Notes under the pieces: generated by a model
What the model saw: the letters and a program-made list of their open reading frames with translations, nothing else
The model's database searches: none
What the model was told of the DNA's origin: nothing
Assembly (NCBI RefSeq): GCF_002078175.1
Contig: NZ_MWFK01000001.1
Coordinates: 5,146,001-5,210,000 of the forward strand
Reading direction: 5' to 3'
Origin: Streptomyces sp. M41(2017)
GTDB lineage: Bacteria > Actinomycetota > Actinomycetes > Streptomycetales > Streptomycetaceae
Length of the DNA stretch: 64,000 nt
In this document: positions 23,574-31,548 of the stretch, piece by piece
Numbering within the stretch: position 1 is the stretch's first letter
How the letters are laid out: the number at the start of each line of letters is the position of its first letter
Position numbers and translations under genes: made by a program

Positions 23574-24836
23574 TCACGTAGAACGACCGGAGGCGCCGGA
23601 ACGGTTCCGGTTGCGGCGCAGCCGCGACGGCAGCCGCAGCCGGCGCCGCAACCGCGCGAGATGCGGACGGTTCTCGCGCTCCTCGCGGCCGCTGCGGTCC
23701 AGCTCCTCCAGGAGCCGGCGGGTGCGGTGCTCGGTGTCGAGCTCGTCGATGATGCGGTTGACCTCGGTGAGGACCGATCCGTGCAACTGCCACTGACTCG
23801 CGTCCCGCTGGATCTCATCGAGGAACAGCTGGGCGAGTTTGTCCCGTGTCCCGGCCGCCGTGGCGAGTTCGGCGCTGAGCCGTTCCTCGGCGTTCTCCGC
23901 ACTGCGGCTGACGTCCGTCGTCACCAGGACCGCGAAGCTGACGATCGCGTCGGCCATCTCGGACAGCAACTCCTCCAGGACGGCACCCGCCTGCGGATCG
24001 AACAGTCGTTCCGGCTCCCGCTCCTTCGCCAGGTCGGTGAGGCTGCGCGCCAGGACCCGCAGGACCACGGTGCAGATCTCCAGGGTGTCCAGGCCGGTGC
24101 GCAGGACGACCCTGTGCAGCAGCCCCTCGCGAACGCGCGGGTTCAGTTTCAGGCTGTCCTCGGCCTGTCGCAGGGCCGCGTCCACCGAGGCGATGTCGTG
24201 GTCGAGACGGCGCGCCTCGTGCAGCCGCTCGGCGGCCAGCTGGTAGGGCGTGCGGCCGGCGGCCTCCTCCCCGATCCGCAACATCAACTGCCGCACCCGG
24301 CGTGCCAGATCCTCGATGGACTCGCCGGCCACCCCCACCCACACGGGAGGCGCGAGCACGAGGTTGCAGGCGAGGCCCACGACCGCGCCGATCAGCGTCT
24401 CCAGGACACGGGCCCACGCCGTGTCACCTACCCGGGTGACCCCGAGGACCAGCATCGCGCTGATCGCCACCTCGGGGACGAACTCGCTGACCCGGACCAG
24501 ATGTCCCACCCCCAGCGAGGCGAGGATGATCAGACCCAGACTCCACCACGTCAGACCCACCAGACTGCTGAACCCGATGGCGATGACCACGCCCACCACC
24601 ACGGAGTTCACCCGTCGGATGGCGGTGGTGATCGTCGAGTACAGGGTGACCTGGACGACCAGGAGAGCGGTCAGCGGGGCGGTCAGGGGCGCAGCCTCGG
24701 GACTGAGATGCACGGCCACCACGTAGGCGAGGGTCGCCGCGAACGTGGAGCGGAGCGTCTGGACGACCACCGGCTCCCGTCGCCGCTCGACGATCTTCGC
24801 GACGGACGCCGCCCACTCACCACGTGCCTCTTGCAT
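23574..24836 (-). CDS. FUSC/aromatic acid exporter-family membrane protein
   Basis: This is a 420-residue protein. Residues about 20-175 contain six hydrophobic helices of the FUSC/ArAE type (LRSTFAATLAYVVAVHLS, APLTALLVVQVTLYSTITTAIRRVNSVVVGVVIAIGFS, VLETLIGAVVGLACNLVLAPP). A long helical cytoplasmic domain with coiled-coil character follows (about 185-390), then a very basic tail. Members are thought to export aromatic acids or related small molecules. The gene is divergent from the DinB-like protein, with a perfect 29-bp dyad between them. The substrate is unknown. Confidence 0.82.
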   Translation of the reverse strand: MQEARGEWAASVAKIVERRREPVVVQTLRSTFAATLAYVVAVHLSPEAAPLTAPLTALLVVQVTLYSTITTAIRRVNSVVVGVVIAIGFSSLVGLTWWSLGLIILASLGVGHLVRVSEFVPEVAISAMLVLGVTRVGDTAWARVLETLIGAVVGLACNLVLAPPVWVGVAGESIEDLARRVRQLMLRIGEEAAGRTPYQLAAERLHEARRLDHDIASVDAALRQAEDSLKLNPRVREGLLHRVVLRTGLDTLEICTVVLRVLARSLTDLAKEREPERLFDPQAGAVLEELLSEMADAIVSFAVLVTTDVSRSAENAEERLSAELATAAGTRDKLAQLFLDEIQRDASQWQLHGSVLTEVNRIIDELDTEHRTRRLLEELDRSGREERENRPHLARLRRRLRLPSRLRRNRNRSGASGRST

Positions 24837-24874
24837 CTCTTGGGCCTTCCCCTTTCACAGCTGTACGAACGTTC

Positions 24875-24903
24875 CCCTTGCGGACCGTATCTGTCCGCAA
24901 GGG
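24875..24903. promoter_or_regulatory. perfect 29-bp palindromic operator
   Basis: CCCTTGCGGAC (24875-24885) and GTCCGCAAGGG (24893-24903) are perfect 11-bp inverted arms around the AT-containing 7-bp centre CGTATCT. The element lies between the divergent FUSC (start 24836) and DinB-like (start 24956) genes. The TTGCGGAC-N7-GTCCGCAA core looks like a repressor-dimer site. No regulator gene is adjacent. Confidence 0.65.
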
Positions 24904-24955
24904 CGTCTACGTTGATGTCATCAGCCCGGCAGGACCGCGTCTGGAGGACTTCAGG

Positions 24956-25552
24956 ATGAGTGACGTCGAAGGCATCGAACTGCTGACACGCGCCCACACC
25001 CGGCTGCGTGACGTGGCGGCAGGCGTTCCCGAGGGTGCGTGGGGAGCACCGACGCCGTGCGGCGAGTGGACGGTGCGGCAGGTACTCAACCACGCGCGAC
25101 TCGACCAGCAGGCGTACGGCGCGGCGGTCACCGGCACCGGCTGGCCGGACTCGGACGCCTTCCAGCCCTCCGACGAGCCCGTGGCCGACGCCGCCGCGGC
25201 GCTCGACAAGGTGCTCACGGACGTCGCCGGCGTCTACGCGGGGCTGCCCGCCGACATGGAGGCGGTACCGACACCGCTCGGGCCGCTGCCGTTCCGGGTG
25301 GCCGCCGCGGCGGGTGCCATGGACGCCGGGGTGCACGCCTGGGACATCGCCGTCGCGACGGGCCAGAGGTCGCCTCTCGACGACGACCTGGCCGGAGGCA
25401 TCCGCCTCGCGGCGGACCTCCTGGCCGATCATCTCCGCGACGCCTTCGGAGTGTTCGCCGCCCCGCGCGAGACACCCGCGGACGCGGGCCCGGCGGCGTC
25501 CCTGCTGGCGTTCCTCGGCCGTGACCCGTACTGGACGCCGCGGTCGGCCTGA
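24956..25552 (+). CDS. TIGR03086-type maleylpyruvate isomerase / DinB-fold family protein
   Basis: This 198-residue four-helix protein of the mycothiol-dependent maleylpyruvate isomerase N-terminal type has TPCGEWTVRQVLNHARLDQ (about residue 37) and GAMDAGVHAWDIAVATGQ (about residue 123). These segments carry the metal-binding histidines of the fold. Members are mycothiol- or metal-dependent and most have unknown substrates. GGAGG lies 8 nt before the ATG. The shared palindrome with the FUSC exporter hints at joint control in a response to an exported compound. Confidence 0.85.
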   Translation: MSDVEGIELLTRAHTRLRDVAAGVPEGAWGAPTPCGEWTVRQVLNHARLDQQAYGAAVTGTGWPDSDAFQPSDEPVADAAAALDKVLTDVAGVYAGLPADMEAVPTPLGPLPFRVAAAAGAMDAGVHAWDIAVATGQRSPLDDDLAGGIRLAADLLADHLRDAFGVFAAPRETPADAGPAASLLAFLGRDPYWTPRSA

Positions 25553-25731
25553 ACCGGATGACCTGAACCGGGGGCCCGGGGGAGGGCGGCCCGGCGCGGT
25601 CGCGCCGTCAATCGAGTTGCGGCCGACCCGTGCCATGCGAGATCACTGGGGGAGTGCTCCCGAGGTCACCGGCCCGGAACCCGGGAGCGGCGGGTTCCGG
25701 GCCGGGCGGCGTGCTCCACGGGGAGGAACCG

Positions 25732-26733
25732 ATGGATGTCGGGGACAGCCGGACGACGCGGCCAGGGAGCGCCCCGGGGGAGCGGGCGCTGCGCCATGTC
25801 GAGGCGCTCTCCTCGGGTCCCGCACTCGATCCCACCCTGCGGCTGACCGTGAACTTCCACCCCGACCGGTCGGCGCACGGCGTCCCGGTCCTCGACGCGC
25901 TGGCCCGGGACGGCGTCTACCGGTCACAGTTCGTCACGGGCACCAGCAACGGCGGACTCACCGCGCACCCCGGCGGCGACCGCTGGCGCTGGGAGAGCCG
26001 GATCTTCGGCGCGGCCTACGACACGGCCCGCTCCGTCGAGCGGCCCGTCTACGGTGGTCTCGACTTCCGGCGTCAAGCGGTGGGCGCCGCGCCCCGGTTC
26101 GGGTCCTCGCACTTCCGCCTCACCGGCGCGGCACTGCGCCGGGCCACCTTCTGCTACCCCGACAGCGCGGCCGAACCGTCCGCGTTCGGGGTGGCGTCCC
26201 GCATGTCCCTCGTGGAACTGGCCGAGGCGGACGACCGGGACGCCCTCGACGACTACATCGAGGCACAGATCCACGGACCGGTCGTCCTGGCCAGGGACGT
26301 GGAGGCCCTGGTTCTCGACCCGTCCTACCGCGGCACTCCCGTCGAGGCCGCTGCCGGCCGCCTGCCCTGCGCGGTCGCCTGGCATCCCGGCTACCGCCTC
26401 GACGTCGCCGAACTGCGCAGACACCCCGGCTTCCGGGGTCCCGAATTCGTCGCACTCGGCGCGGAGATCGCCGAGAACGGCCGGCTGGACCCCCGCGTCA
26501 TCGGCGACGCCGTGCGAACGGGACGCCACGACCCGCAGGACCTCAAGAAGGTCTGGCACTGCCTCGCCCGCTTCGGGGCCCCGCCGGGAGCGGGGACGGC
26601 GAGGGGCGGTCGCACGTCGGAGTACGGGGTGTCCGGCGCGTGGACCGCGCGTGAGCCGGCCGCCCCGCGGCGCGCCGCCACTGGCGACGAGAGCGGCCGG
26701 AGCGCGAACGCCCCGGCCGGCAACGGCCGCTGA
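25732..26733 (+). CDS. DUF3626 domain-containing protein
   Basis: This 333-residue protein matches the DUF3626 pattern as I recall it. It has a first block LTVNFHPDRSAHGVPVLDALARDGVYRSQFVTGTSNGGLTAHPGGDRWRWESRIFGAAYD, then RPVYGGLDFRRQAVGAAPRFGSSHFRLTGAALRRATFCYPDS and ALDDYIEAQIHGPVVLARDVEALVLDPSYRG. The C-terminus beyond about residue 275 is low-complexity. GGGAGGAA precedes the ATG; an upstream in-frame ATG (25630) lacks this. The protein is cytoplasmic, of unknown function. ADP-ribosyltransferase-like features have been suggested to me by the conserved H..R..S pattern but this is speculation. It is a single-gene unit that ends in a bidirectional hairpin. Confidence 0.8.
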   Translation: MDVGDSRTTRPGSAPGERALRHVEALSSGPALDPTLRLTVNFHPDRSAHGVPVLDALARDGVYRSQFVTGTSNGGLTAHPGGDRWRWESRIFGAAYDTARSVERPVYGGLDFRRQAVGAAPRFGSSHFRLTGAALRRATFCYPDSAAEPSAFGVASRMSLVELAEADDRDALDDYIEAQIHGPVVLARDVEALVLDPSYRGTPVEAAAGRLPCAVAWHPGYRLDVAELRRHPGFRGPEFVALGAEIAENGRLDPRVIGDAVRTGRHDPQDLKKVWHCLARFGAPPGAGTARGGRTSEYGVSGAWTAREPAAPRRAATGDESGRSANAPAGNGR

Positions 26734-26740
26734 ACCCGGC

Positions 26741-26778
26741 GATGGCGCGGCCCCTCGACGAGGGACCGCGCCACCATC
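26741..26778. terminator. bidirectional terminator between DUF3626 gene and GH1 gene
   Basis: The left arm GATGGCGCGGCCCCTC pairs with the right arm GAGGGACCGCGCCACCATC, allowing a small bulge, around a GAC loop. It lies exactly between two convergent stops, so it can serve both transcripts. Confidence 0.65.
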
Positions 26779-26792
26779 GGATGCTCCTGCGG

Positions 26793-28151
26793 TCAGGCCG
26801 CGTTGCGCCCCCGTCCGAGGTGCTCGCGGACGATCTCCGCGTAGCGGTGACCACTGCCCTTGATCGTGCGCTTCTGGGTCTTGTAGTCGACGTGCACCAG
26901 ACCGAACCGCTTGTCGTAGCCGTACGCCCACTCGAAGTTGTCCAGCAGCGACCAGGCGAAGTAGCCGGCCAGCGGGACACCCTTGCGCACCGCGGAGGCA
27001 CAGGCCGCCAGGTGCTGCTCCAGGTAGGCGGCGCGCTCCGGGTCGTCGACGACGCCGTCGGGGCGCACGACGTCGGGATACGCGGAGCCGTTCTCCGTGA
27101 TGTACAGCTTGCGGGCGCCGTAGTCGTGCGTCAGACGGAGCAGCAGGCGCTCGATGCCCGCGGCCTCGACCTCCCAGTCCATGGCGGTACGGGGTACGCC
27201 GGGCCGGCTGATCGAGCGGACGTGCGGGGCCGGTCCCGTCGGGTCGTCGGCGACCGTGGACGGGAAGTAGTAGTTCAGGCCCAGCCAGTCCAGCGGGGCG
27301 GCGATCGTCTCCAGGTCGCCCGCCACCTCGGGGAGTTCGACCCCGTACACCTCGACCATGTCGGCGGGGAAGCCGCGGCCGTGCACCGGGTCGAGCCACC
27401 AGCGGTTGGTGTGTCCGTCGAGCCGTTTCGCCGCGGCGACGTCCTCGGGACGGTCGGTGGCCGGCTGGATGTCGGACAGGTTGTTGACGATGCCGACCTG
27501 GGCGCCGGGCACGGCGGCACGGATCGCCTGGGTGGCGAGACCGTGTCCGAGGAGCAGGTGGTACGAGGTGCGGACCGCGGCCGTGAGGTCGGTGAAGCCC
27601 GGGGCCATCCGGCCCTCGAGGTGACCGATCCACGCCGAGCACAGCGGCTCGTTGAGCGTGGTCCAGTGCTTGACGCGGTCGCCGAGCCGCTCCGCCACCA
27701 CCGACGCGTACGCGGCGAAGTGCTCCGCGGTGTCACGGGCCGGCCAGCCGCCGCGGTCCTGGAGCACCTGCGGCAGGTCCCAGTGGTACAGGGTCACGGA
27801 GGGCGTGATGCCCGCCTCCAGCAGCCCGTCGATCAACTCGTCGTAGAACGCGAGCCCCTTCGGGTTGACCGGTCCGTCGCCCCCCGGCACCACGCGCGGC
27901 CAGGCGACGGACAACCGGTAGGCGTTGGTGCCCAGTTGACGCATGAGGTCGATGTCCTCGCGCCAACGGTGGTAGTGATCGCAGGCCGCGTCCCCGTCGT
28001 CGCCGTTGTCGATCTTGCCCGGGGTGTGCGAGAAGGTGTCCCAGATCGAGGGGGAGCGGCCGTCCTCGCTGACGGCACCCTCGATCTGGTAGGCCGACGT
28101 GGCCGTACCCCACAGGAAGTCCTCGGGGAGGGCGGCAAGGTCGATGGTCAC
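26793..28151 (-). CDS. family GH1 beta-glucosidase
   Basis: This 452-residue TIM-barrel glycosidase lacks a signal peptide, so it acts on imported oligosaccharides. The acid/base region is HWTTLNEPLCSAW (Glu about residue 166) and the nucleophile region is YITENGSAYPD (Glu about residue 355), both intact. The FLWGTATSAYQIEGA N-terminus is typical of GH1. The GTG start has AAGGGA at 6 nt. It is the last gene of the binding protein/permease operon, 29 bp after permease 2. It should release glucose from cello- or laminari-oligosaccharides; the shared operator with a GH16 glucanase gene favours beta-1,3-linked substrates. Confidence 0.93.
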   Translation of the reverse strand: MTIDLAALPEDFLWGTATSAYQIEGAVSEDGRSPSIWDTFSHTPGKIDNGDDGDAACDHYHRWREDIDLMRQLGTNAYRLSVAWPRVVPGGDGPVNPKGLAFYDELIDGLLEAGITPSVTLYHWDLPQVLQDRGGWPARDTAEHFAAYASVVAERLGDRVKHWTTLNEPLCSAWIGHLEGRMAPGFTDLTAAVRTSYHLLLGHGLATQAIRAAVPGAQVGIVNNLSDIQPATDRPEDVAAAKRLDGHTNRWWLDPVHGRGFPADMVEVYGVELPEVAGDLETIAAPLDWLGLNYYFPSTVADDPTGPAPHVRSISRPGVPRTAMDWEVEAAGIERLLLRLTHDYGARKLYITENGSAYPDVVRPDGVVDDPERAAYLEQHLAACASAVRKGVPLAGYFAWSLLDNFEWAYGYDKRFGLVHVDYKTQKRTIKGSGHRYAEIVREHLGRGRNAA

Positions 28152-28180
28152 TGAAGTCCCTTCGTCATCAATGGAATCGG

Positions 28181-29056
28181 TCACTTCACGGCTCCCGCGG
28201 TCAGCCCGGCGACGAGATAGCGCTGGAGCAGCAGGAAGCCGGCGACCACAGGAACGCTGACGACCAGCGAGGCGGCCATGATCTGGTTCCAGTACACGTC
28301 GTTGAGCGTGGAGTAGCCCTGAAGCCCGACGGCGAGCGTTCGGGTGGCGTCGTTGGTCATCACGGACGCGAACAGCACCTCGCCCCACGCGGTCATGAAG
28401 GCGTAGACGGCGACCGCGACGATGCCGGGGATCGCGGCCGGCACGACCACCCGGAACAGCGCCCCGAGCGGCCCGCAGCCGTCCACCAGCGCCGCCTCGT
28501 CGAGATCGCGCGGCACCGAGTCGAAGTACCCGATCAGCATCCAGATCGAGAACGGCAGCGAGAAGGTCAGATACGTGAGGATCAGACCGCCGCGCGAGCC
28601 GAACAGGGCGATGCCCGTCGCGTTCCCGATGTTGACGTAGAGGAGGAACAGCGGCAGCAGGAAGAGGATGCCGGGGAACATCTGCGTCGACAGCACGGTG
28701 ACCGTGAAGACGCGCTTGCCGCGGAAGTTGTAGCGGCTCACGGCGTACGCGGAGAAGACCGCGATCACGACGGAGAGGGCCGTGGCCGCCCCCGCCACGA
28801 TCAGCGAGTTCACGAAGTACCGCGCCAGCGGCACCGTCGACCAGATGTCGATGTACGGCCGGATCGTCAGCCCGCTCGGCAGCCAGCGGAACTTGCCCGT
28901 GACGTCCGCGAGCGGCTTCAGCGAGCTGGAGACCATGACGTACACCGGCACCAGGACGAACACGGTGAGCAGCGTCAGGAAGACCGCGCGGCCCGCCTGG
29001 AAGGACCGCGGGGGCGCCATCGGCGAGCGCGGCCGGGTGCTGGAGGTGCTAGACAT
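28181..29056 (-). CDS. CUT1 ABC sugar permease (MalG-like)
   Basis: This 291-residue membrane protein has six transmembrane segments and the EAA loop DLDEAALVDGCGPLGALFRVVVPAAIPG (about residue 190) that contacts the ATPase. It pairs with the upstream MalF-like permease, whose 3' end it overlaps by 8 bp. No ATPase gene is present in the cluster; Streptomyces CUT1 importers typically share the multitask ATPase MsiK encoded elsewhere. Confidence 0.93.
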   Translation of the reverse strand: MSSTSSTRPRSPMAPPRSFQAGRAVFLTLLTVFVLVPVYVMVSSSLKPLADVTGKFRWLPSGLTIRPYIDIWSTVPLARYFVNSLIVAGAATALSVVIAVFSAYAVSRYNFRGKRVFTVTVLSTQMFPGILFLLPLFLLYVNIGNATGIALFGSRGGLILTYLTFSLPFSIWMLIGYFDSVPRDLDEAALVDGCGPLGALFRVVVPAAIPGIVAVAVYAFMTAWGEVLFASVMTNDATRTLAVGLQGYSTLNDVYWNQIMAASLVVSVPVVAGFLLLQRYLVAGLTAGAVK

Positions 29057-30068
29057 CGGACGTCTTCCTTCCCCGGGAGGTCAGCAGCAGGTAGACGCCC
29101 GTGACGACGAGCAGGAAGAGCAGCAGCAGCACGGACATCGCCGAGCCGGTGCCGAAGTTCCAGGTCACGAAGGACGCCTGGTAGATGTGGACCGAGATGA
29201 GGTCCGCCGCTTCCGGGGCCGTCTTGCCGAACAGGACGAACGGCGTGTTGAAGTCGTTGAACGTCCACAGGAACAGCACCAGGACGAGCACCTGGTTGAC
29301 CGGCCGCAGCGACGGGAGCGTGATGCGGCGCAGTTGCTGCCACAGGCCGGCCCCGTCGAGAGCGGCCGCCTCGTACAGCTCGCCCGGGATGTTCTGCAGG
29401 CCCGCCATGACGATCAGGAAGGCGAACGGCCAGCCCTTCCAGACGGACACGGTGAGCAGGGCGTAGAAGCTGTTGTCGCCGATCAGCCAGAAGGACGGCT
29501 CGTCGGTGAGGTGCAGCTGGTCGTGCAGGACGTGGTTCACCAGGCCGTTGTCGTGCTGGAACATGAAGACCCAGGTGATGACGGCCGCGTACACGGGCAG
29601 CGCGTACGGCACGAGGAACAGGGCCCTCAGGATGCCGCGCCCGCGGAAGGTGTCCTGCATGTAGATCGCGGCGGCGGTGCCGATGAGCCAGCACAGCCCG
29701 ACCGAGAGCAGGGTGAAGACGACGGTGACGAAGAACGAGTGCAGCAGCGCCTTGCCGACGGGTGCGTCGAAGTCCACCGACACCGAGTAGTTGTCGAAGC
29801 CGGACCAGGGCGCGGTGCCCCAGTTGCTGATGTAGACCTGGGTGAGCTCCTTGAAGCTCATCACGATGCCGATCACCATCGGCACCAGGTGGACGAGGAG
29901 TTCGAGGACCAGGGCGGGCAGGAGCAGGAGGTAGGGAAGTCCGATGCGCTTGATCCGCCCGGGGCGGCGCGGGCCTCGCGCCGCCCCGGGGGAGCTCTCG
30001 CGCACCGTCGTCTCGCCGGGTTCGGCGGAGGCGGCGGTCGTGGTGGTCATCGTGGTTCCCGCACTCAC
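29049..30068 (-). CDS. CUT1 ABC sugar permease (MalF-like)
   Basis: This 339-residue membrane protein has a Thr/Ala-rich cytoplasmic N-terminus (residues about 1-38), six transmembrane helices and the EAA loop ELYEAAALDGAGLWQQLRRITLPSLRP. The GTG start overlaps the stop of the binding protein (GTGA at 30065-30068); ATG 30050, six codons in, is an alternative. It forms the translocation pore with the MalG-like protein. Confidence 0.92.
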   Translation of the reverse strand: MSAGTTMTTTTAASAEPGETTVRESSPGAARGPRRPGRIKRIGLPYLLLLPALVLELLVHLVPMVIGIVMSFKELTQVYISNWGTAPWSGFDNYSVSVDFDAPVGKALLHSFFVTVVFTLLSVGLCWLIGTAAAIYMQDTFRGRGILRALFLVPYALPVYAAVITWVFMFQHDNGLVNHVLHDQLHLTDEPSFWLIGDNSFYALLTVSVWKGWPFAFLIVMAGLQNIPGELYEAAALDGAGLWQQLRRITLPSLRPVNQVLVLVLFLWTFNDFNTPFVLFGKTAPEAADLISVHIYQASFVTWNFGTGSAMSVLLLLFLLVVTGVYLLLTSRGRKTSDV

Positions 30069-31381
30069 TTCTTGGGCATCTGCTGCTGGGCCTTCTCGAG
30101 CGCCGCCTTCACCGAGGCCGTGGTCACCGCTTTGCCGCCGGCCGCGTCGGCGAACAGCTCCTTGACGGCGGTGCCGACCGCGGTCTCGAACTGGGACTCG
30201 TCCGCCACCTGCGGAAGGGCCGCCGCGCTCTTCGCCAGGGTGTCCTTGAGGACCGCGTTCGCCGGGTCGGTGAACGGCGCGACCTCCTGCGCGGTCTTGA
30301 CCGGCGGGATCGAGGTGTACGCCGTGTTGAGGATCTTCTGCTCGGCGTCACTGGTCATGAACTTGACGAACTTGGTCGATCCGTCGAGGTTCTTGGTGTT
30401 CTTGAACACCGCGAGGTTGATGCCCGCGACCATGGAGTTGGTGTTCGTGCCCGTGCCGGGGGTGCCGGACTGCACGGGCACCGGGGCGATGCCGTACGCG
30501 TCGGGGCTCATGCCCTGCGACTTGAGGTTGGCCGCCGCGGACTGCCACAGCAGCATGGCGTTCTTGCCCTTGGCGAAGTCGCTGATGGACTGGTTCTGGG
30601 CGTACTCGGCGTTGCCCGGGGCGATGATCTTGTCCTTCGCCATCAGGTCGACGTACTGCTTGACCGCGGCCACCACCCCGTCGTTGGTGAAGTCGGCGGT
30701 TCCGTCGGCCTTGAAGAAGTCCGCGCCGTGCTGCTTGGCGAAGACGAACGCGTGGTGGATGTTCTCCGACACGTTCGCGCCCTCGGCGCCGATGCCCCAC
30801 TTGCCGCCCTTGGACAGCTTCTTGCCGTCGGCGACGAGCTCGTCCCAGGTGGCCGGCGGCTTGGAGATGCCCGCGTCGGCGAACATCGCCTTGTTGTAGT
30901 ACAGCGCGTACGCCATCGAGTACAGCGGGACCGCGGCCGGGTCCTTGCCCTCGGCGCCGGTCGAGCCGAGCGCGGAGTCGACGAAGCGGTCCTTGCCGCC
31001 GATCTTGTCGAAGTTCTTCGCGTCCCACGGCAGCAGCGCACCGGTGGCCTGCAGCGAGGCGCTCCAGGTGTTGCCGATGTTGAGCACGTCGGGGCCCTGA
31101 CCCGAGGTGGTGGCCGTGAGGATCCGGTTCAGCAGGTCGGACCAGGGGACGACCTCCAGCTTGACCTTGATGCCGGTCTGCTTCTCGAACTTGGCGAGCT
31201 CGGGTGCGAGCACCTTCTTGTCGATCGAGATGCTGGCGCCCTGGTTGGACGCCCAGTACGTGAGCGTCTTGGGCGAGTCGTTGGACCCGCCACCGTTCGA
31301 CGAGCCGCCGCCACAGGCGGTCGCGGCGGTCAGCAGGGTGATGGTGACCGCACCGGCGGCCGCGGCTCGGATTCTGCGCAT
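30065..31381 (-). CDS. ABC sugar-binding lipoprotein (extracellular solute-binding family 1)
   Basis: This 438-residue lipoprotein has a basic N-terminus, a hydrophobic core and the lipobox LTAATAC (Cys about 23), then a Gly/Ser/Asn linker. A MalE-type fold follows (TLTYWASNQGASISIDKKVLAPELAKFEKQTGIKVKLEVVPWSDLLNRILTATTSGQGPDVLNIGNTW). It captures oligosaccharide outside the cell. An upstream in-frame ATG exists, but MRRIRAAAAG is the natural signal-peptide start. It is the first gene of the operon, with a 23-bp operator-like element 73 bp upstream that is shared with the GH16 gene. Confidence 0.93.
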   Translation of the reverse strand: MRRIRAAAAGAVTITLLTAATACGGGSSNGGGSNDSPKTLTYWASNQGASISIDKKVLAPELAKFEKQTGIKVKLEVVPWSDLLNRILTATTSGQGPDVLNIGNTWSASLQATGALLPWDAKNFDKIGGKDRFVDSALGSTGAEGKDPAAVPLYSMAYALYYNKAMFADAGISKPPATWDELVADGKKLSKGGKWGIGAEGANVSENIHHAFVFAKQHGADFFKADGTADFTNDGVVAAVKQYVDLMAKDKIIAPGNAEYAQNQSISDFAKGKNAMLLWQSAAANLKSQGMSPDAYGIAPVPVQSGTPGTGTNTNSMVAGINLAVFKNTKNLDGSTKFVKFMTSDAEQKILNTAYTSIPPVKTAQEVAPFTDPANAVLKDTLAKSAAALPQVADESQFETAVGTAVKELFADAAGGKAVTTASVKAALEKAQQQMPKK

Positions 31382-31453
31382 GGCTGCGTATGTCCCTTTC
31401 CCGGAGGGAGCCAAGAGGAGCGCCCGCGTTCACTTCCCGAACGATCCTCATGG

Positions 31454-31476
31454 CTTAATTTAGGACGTGAGTTAAG
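31454..31476. promoter_or_regulatory. 23-bp candidate ROK operator, copy 1 (binding protein/ROK divergent promoter)
   Basis: The element starts CTTAATTTAG and ends GTGAGTTAAG. It is an imperfect AT-rich dyad with CTTAA/TTAAG ends in an otherwise GC-rich region. It matches the element at 38376-38398 at 19 of 23 positions in the same orientation. Both lie 70-73 bp upstream of a minus-strand start codon. The adjacent divergent ROK gene suggests its ligand. Confidence 0.75.
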
Positions 31477-31548
31477 ACCCGGAAGAAAGTCGCGTCAAGG
31501 GATCGCGCAGGGGTATCTTGCAGGTCGGGCAGGCCGGAAGGGAATCAC

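Noticed and set aside
28782..30899. 705-codon plus-strand frame
   Set aside because: It is antisense to the CUT1 permeases and binding protein. Composition is typical of a shadow.
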